A stretch of DNA of 64,000 nucleotides, taken from Cryobacterium suzukii (GTDB lineage Bacteria; Actinomycetota; Actinomycetes; Actinomycetales; Microbacteriaceae). The stretch covers positions 186,001 through 250,000 of the forward strand of contig NZ_SOHJ01000011.1 in the NCBI RefSeq assembly GCF_004403185.1, given 5' to 3'. Made by a program: the position numbers and the translations under genes. Below, piece after piece: positions 58,741-64,000 of this stretch (positions are counted from its first letter, which is position 1; each line of letters starts with the position of its first letter). Below the pieces are notes generated by a model that worked only from the letters and a program-made list of their open reading frames with translations, made no database searches and was not told the DNA's origin.

Positions 58741-59864
58741 GCCTTGGCCAGGCCGAGCACGCTGGCGATTTCGGCGGTGTCCACCGGAACGATGGTCGGT
58801 GCAACGTCGGAGCCGTCGGCGGTACGCAGCGCCCACTGCGGGTCTTTCAAACCGTGGCCGGTCACGGTGACGACCACGGTCGAGCCGCGGGGAATAAACC
58901 CAGCTTCGGCACGCTCCAGCAGGCCGGCGACACCGATAGCGGATGCCGGTTCCACGAAAATTCCGACCTCAGCAGAGAGAATGCGGTGAGCTTCGAGAAT
59001 CTTCTCGTCGGTGATAGCGCCGAAATAGCCGTCGCTCTGCTCACGTGCGTTCAGCGCGAGGTCCCAGGATGCCGGGTTGCCGATGCGGATGGCGCTCGCA
59101 ATGGTGTCGGGGTGTTCGACGCGGTGGCCGAGCACGATCGGTGCGCTGCCGGAGGCCTGGAAGCCGAACATGCGCGGCAGCTTGGTGGTCGCGCCGCGAG
59201 CGACCTCTTCGCTGTAACCACGAAAATAGGCCGTGTAGTTGCCGGCGTTGCCGACCGGAACGAATTGAAAGTCGGGGGCGTCACCGAGCACCTCGACGAC
59301 CTCGAACGCGGCCGTCTTCTGGCCCTCGATGCGATCGGGGTTGACCGAGTTGACCAGGTGCACCGGGTAGTTGGTGGCGAGGTCACGGGCGATGTCGAGG
59401 CAGTCGTCGAAGTTGCCCTGCACCTGCAGCAGCTGCGCGTTGTGGGCGACAGCCTGGCTGAGCTTGCCCATGGCGATCTTGCCCTCTGGCACGAGCACGG
59501 CCGCGGTGATGCCGGCGTGGGTGGCATAGGCGGCAGCGGAGGCGCTGGTGTTGCCGGTCGAGGCGCAGATGACCGCCTTCGCGCCATCTTCCATGGCCTT
59601 GGAGATGGCCATGGTCATGCCGCGGTCCTTGAACGACCCGGTCGGGTTCATACCCTCGAACTTGATCCAGACCTTGGCGCCGGTGCGGGCGGAGAGTGCG
59701 GCGGCTGGAATGAGCGGTGTCCCGCCCTCACCCAGGGTGATGATCGGGGTCGCGGCGGAGATATTCAGCCGATCAGAGTATTCGTTCAGCACCCCGCGCC
59801 ACTGACGGCTGACAATCGCGCCGGGCTTGGTCAGGTTGGCACTGGTCTCGCTTGGGCTAAACAT
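58737..59864 (-). CDS. thrC: Threonine synthase
   Basis: A 375-residue PLP enzyme of the short (class II-like) type. The PLP lysine is in GMNPTGSFKDRGMT near residue 73; ICASTGNTSASAAAY follows. It converts O-phosphohomoserine to threonine. Its start overlaps the hom stop by one nt (TGATG context) and its stop overlaps thrB by 4 nt. Confidence 0.95.
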   Translation of the reverse strand: MFSPSETSANLTKPGAIVSRQWRGVLNEYSDRLNISAATPIITLGEGGTPLIPAAALSARTGAKVWIKFEGMNPTGSFKDRGMTMAISKAMEDGAKAVICASTGNTSASAAAYATHAGITAAVLVPEGKIAMGKLSQAVAHNAQLLQVQGNFDDCLDIARDLATNYPVHLVNSVNPDRIEGQKTAAFEVVEVLGDAPDFQFVPVGNAGNYTAYFRGYSEEVARGATTKLPRMFGFQASGSAPIVLGHRVEHPDTIASAIRIGNPASWDLALNAREQSDGYFGAITDEKILEAHRILSAEVGIFVEPASAIGVAGLLERAEAGFIPRGSTVVVTVTGHGLKDPQWALRTADGSDVAPTIVPVDTAEIASVLGLAKA

Positions 59865-61201
59865 CAGACTCCTTCAACTCTCAAAACGGATGCTACTTCG
59901 CTGACGACACTATTGGTGGCCAGATCCTGCACGGTGGCGGCGAGTGCGGCCTCCGTTGCGTCATGGGTCCCGATTACTAGGGTAGCCGTGGCTGAACGGG
60001 CTGCGCGACTCTGCGTTGCCATCACAGCCGGTGTCATGGATTGTTCCACGAGCGCCAACGAGACCATGCGTTTACTGAACACGCTCGCAATGGTCGCGAG
60101 TACGCCGGGTTCGTCAGTGACCTCGAGGGTGACCGCATAGCGTGTGGTCACCCGGCCGATGTCAAAGACGGGCAGGGCAGCGTAGCTCGATGCGGCGACT
60201 CCCGGTCCACCGGCGACGTGACGCCTGGCAATGGAGACGACGTCGCCGAGCACGGCCGAGGCCGTCTCCACTCCCCCGGCTCCGGCGCCGTAGAACATGA
60301 GGCTGCCGGCGGATTCCGCTTCGACGAAGACGGCATTGTTCGCACCGTGTACCGCGGCGAGCGGATGGTTGCGCGGCACCATCGCCGGGTAGACCCGTGC
60401 CGAAACCCCGTCCACGCCGTTCTCGTCTGTGACACGTTCACAGATGGCCAGCAGCTTCACAACATAACCGGCCTTGCGTGCCGATTCGATCTGCGCAGAG
60501 GTGACCGAGGTGATGCCCTCGCGATAAACGGATGACAGCGGAACCGTCGTGTGAAACGCCAGACTCGCCAGAATGGCCGCTTTCTGCGCCGCGTCGTAGC
60601 CCCCGATGTCGGCGGTCGGATCGGCCTCCGCGTAACCGAGCGCGGTCGCCTCGGCCAGCGCGTCTTCGAGACTGGACCCTTCGGTATCCATCCGGTCGAG
60701 AATGAAGTTGGTGGTGCCGTTGACGATGCCGAGGATTCGCTTGATCTGGTCTCCGGCGAGGCTTTCCCGCAGCGGACGCACGATGGGGATAGCCCCGGCG
60801 ACCGCGGCCTCGTAGTTGATTTGGGCGCCGACCTGGTTCGCCGCCGCGAACAGTTCGGATCCGTGGAGAGCCAGGAGCGCCTTGTTGGCGGTGACAACAT
60901 CCGCTCCACTGCTGATCGCGAGCAGAATGTGGCTGCGGGCCGGCTCGACGCCGCCCATCAGTTCGATGACGATATCGGCGCCGAGGATGAGTTCCTCAGC
61001 GTTGGTCGTGAACAGTTCTCGCGGCAGGTCGACAGAGCGTTCCGCGTTGACATCGCGAACCGCGATACCGACCAGTTCGAGCGTGGCCCCGACGCGGTTG
61101 GCGAGTTCTGGACCCTGTTCCAGCAGCAGGCGGGCGACCTGGGCGCCGACGGATCCACCGCCGAGGAGGGCTACGCGCAAATTGCGGTATTCGATCTTCA
61201 A
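59864..61201 (-). CDS. hom: Homoserine dehydrogenase
   Basis: A 445-residue enzyme: NAD(P) loop LLGGGSVGAQVARLL at the N-terminus, catalytic region with GIVNGTTNFIL and YAEADPTADIGGYDA, and a C-terminal ACT domain (about 360-440, LEVTDEPGVLATIASVF) for threonine feedback. The start is TTG at 61201, overlapping the lysA stop by 4 nt (TTGA). Confidence 0.95.
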   Translation of the reverse strand: MKIEYRNLRVALLGGGSVGAQVARLLLEQGPELANRVGATLELVGIAVRDVNAERSVDLPRELFTTNAEELILGADIVIELMGGVEPARSHILLAISSGADVVTANKALLALHGSELFAAANQVGAQINYEAAVAGAIPIVRPLRESLAGDQIKRILGIVNGTTNFILDRMDTEGSSLEDALAEATALGYAEADPTADIGGYDAAQKAAILASLAFHTTVPLSSVYREGITSVTSAQIESARKAGYVVKLLAICERVTDENGVDGVSARVYPAMVPRNHPLAAVHGANNAVFVEAESAGSLMFYGAGAGGVETASAVLGDVVSIARRHVAGGPGVAASSYAALPVFDIGRVTTRYAVTLEVTDEPGVLATIASVFSKRMVSLALVEQSMTPAVMATQSRAARSATATLVIGTHDATEAALAATVQDLATNSVVSEVASVLRVEGV

Positions 61202-62610
61202 GATTCTCCTCCGTTGGAGGGCTGCTGCGCCCCGGTGTCCCGCGCGAGCAAGTCGGCAATTGTTTCGCCACGCACGAGCACGCGTGCTGTGCCGTCGAGT
61301 ACAGCGACGACGGGCGCACGGCCCTGAAAGTTGTAGTTGTTGGACAGTGCCCAGCAGTAAGCGCCGGTGGCAGGCACAGCGAGCAGGTCGCCGGGGGCCA
61401 CATCATCGGGCAAATAGTCGGCATCGACCACGATGTCGCCGCTCTCGCAGTGTTTGCCGGCGATGCGCACGAGCACTGGCGGAGCGCTCGACGCACGATC
61501 AGCGAGGCGCACAGCATAATCGGCGCCGTACAGGGCGGGCCGCACGTTATCGCTCATTCCACCGTCGACGCTCACGTAGAGCCGTGAGGTGCCGGAGACA
61601 TCGACGGCCTTGGTTGTGCCGACCCGGTAGAGGCTCACGCCGGCGCGACCGATGATGACGCGGCCGGGTTCGAACGCGACGATCGGCAGCGGAATGTTCA
61701 GCCGCGCGCACTCGGTGGCGACGATGTCGGCCAGGGCGACGGCCAGTTCGCGAATCGGGGTGGGTTCGTCGGCACTCGTGTAGGCAATGCCGAAGCCGCC
61801 GCCGAGGTTGAGCTCGGGTATCGGGCCATCGACGAGCAGTGCGGCGTGCAGATCGAGCAGTCGGGCGGCCGACTCGGCGAATCCGTCGGCACCGAAGATC
61901 TGGGAGCCGATGTGGCAGTGCAGGCCGACGAAATTGAGGGTGGGTTCGGCGCGAATACGTGCGACGAGCCTTGGAGCGTCGGTGAGCACGATGCCAAATT
62001 TCTGGTCTTCGTGGGAGGTGGCCAGAAAATCGTGGGTGTGCGCGTGCACGCCACTGTTTACGCGCAGGCGCACGTTCTGCACCCGACCGTTTCGGGCGGC
62101 TGCTTCGGCGACACGACCAATTTCGACCTCGCTGTCGATCACGATCGTTCCCACACCGACCCGGGTGGCTTGATCGAGTTCGGTCAGGGACTTGTTATTG
62201 CCGTGAAAGCCGAGCCGGGCCGGATCGGCGCCGCCGGCCAGAGCAACGGCCAGTTCGCCGCCGCTGCACACGTCGATGTTGAGCCCGGCAGCGATCATCC
62301 AACGCACTACCTCGGTCGAGAGAAAAGCCTTGCCGGCGTAATACACCTTGGCGCTCGTGCCGATGCGGGCGAACTCGGCTTGGAACACGGCCAGCAATTC
62401 GGCGGCGCTGGCGCGGGCATCCGCTTCGTCGATGACGTAGAGGGGGGTGCCGAATTCGGCGGCGAGGGCCGTGGCGCTCACGTTGCCGAGCACGAGCTCG
62501 CCGGTGCTGTTGCGGGTCGCCGACGAGGGCCACAGTCCGGGCGCGAGCTCATTGGCGTCAGCGGGTAGGCGCAGCCAGTCGGGCGCCAGCGGGTTTGCTG
62601 CAGGTTTCAC
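61198..62610 (-). CDS. lysA: Diaminopimelate decarboxylase
   Basis: A 470-residue fold-III PLP enzyme. The PLP lysine is in VYYAGKAFLST near residue 92, the cofactor phosphate segment is NLGGGFGIAY and the active Cys is in KHCESGD. It makes lysine from meso-diaminopimelate. The start is GTG 62610 with GAGG 8 nt upstream. It is the first gene of the lysA-hom-thrC-thrB operon. Confidence 0.95.
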   Translation of the reverse strand: MKPAANPLAPDWLRLPADANELAPGLWPSSATRNSTGELVLGNVSATALAAEFGTPLYVIDEADARASAAELLAVFQAEFARIGTSAKVYYAGKAFLSTEVVRWMIAAGLNIDVCSGGELAVALAGGADPARLGFHGNNKSLTELDQATRVGVGTIVIDSEVEIGRVAEAAARNGRVQNVRLRVNSGVHAHTHDFLATSHEDQKFGIVLTDAPRLVARIRAEPTLNFVGLHCHIGSQIFGADGFAESAARLLDLHAALLVDGPIPELNLGGGFGIAYTSADEPTPIRELAVALADIVATECARLNIPLPIVAFEPGRVIIGRAGVSLYRVGTTKAVDVSGTSRLYVSVDGGMSDNVRPALYGADYAVRLADRASSAPPVLVRIAGKHCESGDIVVDADYLPDDVAPGDLLAVPATGAYCWALSNNYNFQGRAPVVAVLDGTARVLVRGETIADLLARDTGAQQPSNGGES

Positions 62611-62715
62611 GGGAAGTACCTCACGAGAGTCGAAGGGGAATCTCAGCGAGCGAACCCGGATTGGTCCCTGAAGCCGGAAAATGGGTAGCCCGAGGGAACG
62701 GGCGTGCCTGGCCGT

Positions 62716-62721
62716 ATTCTA
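62716..62721 (-). promoter_or_regulatory. -10 box for the lysA-hom-thrC-thrB operon
   Basis: TAGAAT on the minus strand, about 105 nt before the lysA GTG; the -35 side is weak. The leader shows no obvious riboswitch or leader peptide. Confidence 0.4.
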
Positions 62722-62745
62722 CCGCCGCAGATAGTGGCGTTCTAA

Positions 62746-63507
62746 TTAGCCGGCGCAGCTGCCGAGGGTGGTCAGCGACTGCGCGGTGAGCATAAGAGTG
62801 CTCGACTCCAGCGTAACGTGTGCCCGCTCTGGCGAAATAACGACGCCACTCAGATCTATTCCCTCGGGCAGATAACTTGCAACGCAGACCCCGATCGGTG
62901 CCTGCTGCAGGATCAGATTGACGAGGGGGGTTGCGTCAATGTCGCCGACGCCGCTCGTCACGGTGGCTTCGGTGGGGCTGAAGTTCAGCGTGTCTCCCGC
63001 GGCGCTTGCCGTGGCCGTCGCGCTATAGCCCACATTGAACTCGAACAACTTCACGGTGCCGGTATACGCCACCGTGCCGTCGCCGAGGGTCATCACAGCG
63101 TCGGCGGGAGCGGTGCCGGAGGCCTGAACCAGTTGATTGAGCGCGGCCTGATCGAGGTCGAGCGTGGCGCTCAGGGAGCCGATGGCCTTGGCCGTGTTGG
63201 TCGACACGTCACGGGCGATGACGTAAACGGAGGCTGGCACGCCGTCGACCGTCAGGTTCGGCGCGGTGAGTTCAATCTGGTCGAAGCTACCGCCGATGAA
63301 CTGCGCAATGACGGAGGTGCCGCCGATGGCCACGGTGATGTCGCCGGTCACGGATGCGGGCATCCGATTGCTGATTTCGGTTTCGGCACGGTCCTGCGCG
63401 AACGCACGCACGCCGCTGTCGATGAGAAAATAGGCAACGACAAGCAGTGCGGCGAGCACGCCGACGATGATCAGCGGAACGAGGCCGCGACGTTTGGTTT
63501 TGGCCAT
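62746..63507 (-). CDS. DUF2993 (LmeA-like) membrane-anchored protein
   Basis: A 253-residue protein from ATG 63507. One N-terminal membrane segment follows MAKTKRRG; the outer part (RAETEISNRMPASVTGDI) matches the DUF2993 beta-rich lipid-binding fold seen in mycobacterial LmeA. It may carry or sense envelope lipids. It lies 2 nt after argS and so is co-transcribed with it. Confidence 0.75.
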   Translation of the reverse strand: MAKTKRRGLVPLIIVGVLAALLVVAYFLIDSGVRAFAQDRAETEISNRMPASVTGDITVAIGGTSVIAQFIGGSFDQIELTAPNLTVDGVPASVYVIARDVSTNTAKAIGSLSATLDLDQAALNQLVQASGTAPADAVMTLGDGTVAYTGTVKLFEFNVGYSATATASAAGDTLNFSPTEATVTSGVGDIDATPLVNLILQQAPIGVCVASYLPEGIDLSGVVISPERAHVTLESSTLMLTAQSLTTLGSCAG

Positions 63508-63509
63508 GA

Positions 63510-64000
63510 TTACATGCGCTCCGGGGCGGTGACGCCGAGCAGGCCCAAACCGTTGCGAATCACCTGGCCGGTGGCGTCGTTCAGCCACAGACGGGTGCGG
63601 TGCAGGTCAGTGACCGGTTCTTCACCGAGCGGAATGACGCGGCAGTTGTCGTACCAGCGGTGGTAGTAGCCGGCGACCTCTTCGATGTAGCGGGCCACTC
63701 GGTGGGGCTCCCGCAGTTCAGCGGCCTGCGCGACAACGCGGGGAAATTCCTGCAGTACGCCGAGCAGTGCGGATTCGCTGTCGTGCACGAGCAGTTCGGG
63801 GGCGAAGACGGTACGTTCGACGCCGCTGGCGGCAGCGTTGCGGGCGACCGAGCAGGTGCGTGCGTGGGCGTACTGCACGTAGAAGACGGGATTGTCGTTG
63901 GTGCGTTTGCCGAGCAGGTCGAGGTCGATGTCGAGCTGCGAGTCGCTGTTCGAGCGCACCAGCGCGTAGCGGCCGGCGTCGACCCCGACGGCGTCGACGA
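63510..64000 (-). CDS. argS: Arginyl-tRNA synthetase, C-terminal part
   Basis: The last 163 codons of ArgS; the 5' part is beyond the right edge. Visible are the end of the catalytic core ([20 protein letters not shown]), FYVQYAHAR at the start of the DALR anticodon-binding domain, and the family ending [14 protein letters not shown]. It charges tRNA-Arg. Confidence 0.95.
   Translation of the reverse strand, partial: VDAVGVDAGRYALVRSNSDSQLDIDLDLLGKRTNDNPVFYVQYAHARTCSVARNAAASGVERTVFAPELLVHDSESALLGVLQEFPRVVAQAAELREPHRVARYIEEVAGYYHRWYDNCRVIPLGEEPVTDLHRTRLWLNDATGQVIRNGLGLLGVTAPERM

Noticed and set aside
62611-62745. Lysine riboswitch or leader peptide before lysA
   Set aside because: The gap is only 135 bp, no Lys-rich leader ORF exists and I could not draw the five-helix junction of the lysine riboswitch.

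Overview
The window reads as a chromosomal segment of a high-GC Gram-positive actinobacterium, most likely a Microbacteriaceae member (Leifsonia/Cryobacterium/Salinibacterium type; the genus is a guess). The signs are strong G/C third-position bias, frequent GTG and TTG starts, many 4-nt stop/start overlaps, a Rho factor with a long N-terminal insertion, and the order thrB-rho-prfA next to prmC-tsaC-tagO-atp. About 60 genes are supported. I found no rRNA, tRNA, CRISPR array, transposase or phage structural gene.

Layout. 1-3691: a branched-chain amino acid ABC importer (livM partial, livH, livF, livG, binding protein) behind a near-consensus promoter, divergent from an acetyl-CoA acetyltransferase (3908-5092). 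5217-10431: site-2 protease rseP, a Ser/Thr kinase with a lipoprotein on the opposite strand, dxr and a PlsC-type acyltransferase. 10484-22725: nitrogen and polyamine metabolism (two GABA transaminases, OsmC-like protein, asparaginase II, lipid kinase, spermidine/putrescine importer potABCD). It is interrupted by a PadR/membrane-protein operon bracketed by two copies of a 79-nt hairpin repeat. 22964-27958: a three-module FtsK/EssC-like membrane ATPase, a zinc-ribbon FHA protein, a YjdM-like protein and a PP2C phosphatase. 28060-31536: aminobutyraldehyde dehydrogenase, an Lrp/AsnC regulator and a putrescine/omega-amino-acid transaminase. 31553-38261: DUF4192 protein, heterodimeric ABC exporter, aldo/keto reductase, O6-methylguanine methyltransferase. 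38283-50887: mdh, yaaA, the complete F1Fo ATP synthase operon, an AtpI-like protein, tagO/wecA, tsaC and prmC. 50931-53944: cysK-cysE facing two secreted cell-wall hydrolases, lying between prmC and prfA. 54001-64000: prfA, rho, thrB, thrC, hom, lysA, a DUF2993 protein and the 3' part of argS.

How the genes fit together. Putrescine taken up by PotABCD could be transaminated (30106-31536), oxidised to GABA (28060-29496) and passed to succinate semialdehyde by either GABA transaminase; the last step (gabD) is not in the window. Lysine/threonine synthesis (lysA-hom-thrC-thrB) and cysteine synthesis (cysE-cysK) are local operons. Kinase, phosphatase and FHA protein form a plausible phospho-threonine circuit around the EssC-like ATPase.

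The observations I rate highest are the duplicated 79-nt element with a conserved 58-nt hairpin, the secreted lysozyme-like plus M15-peptidase pair, the EssC-like ATPase with its FHA module on a separate protein, the N/Q-rich Rho insertion, and a repeated architecture in which a TANNNT box sits 6-8 nt before the start codon, predicting leaderless mRNAs for about ten genes.
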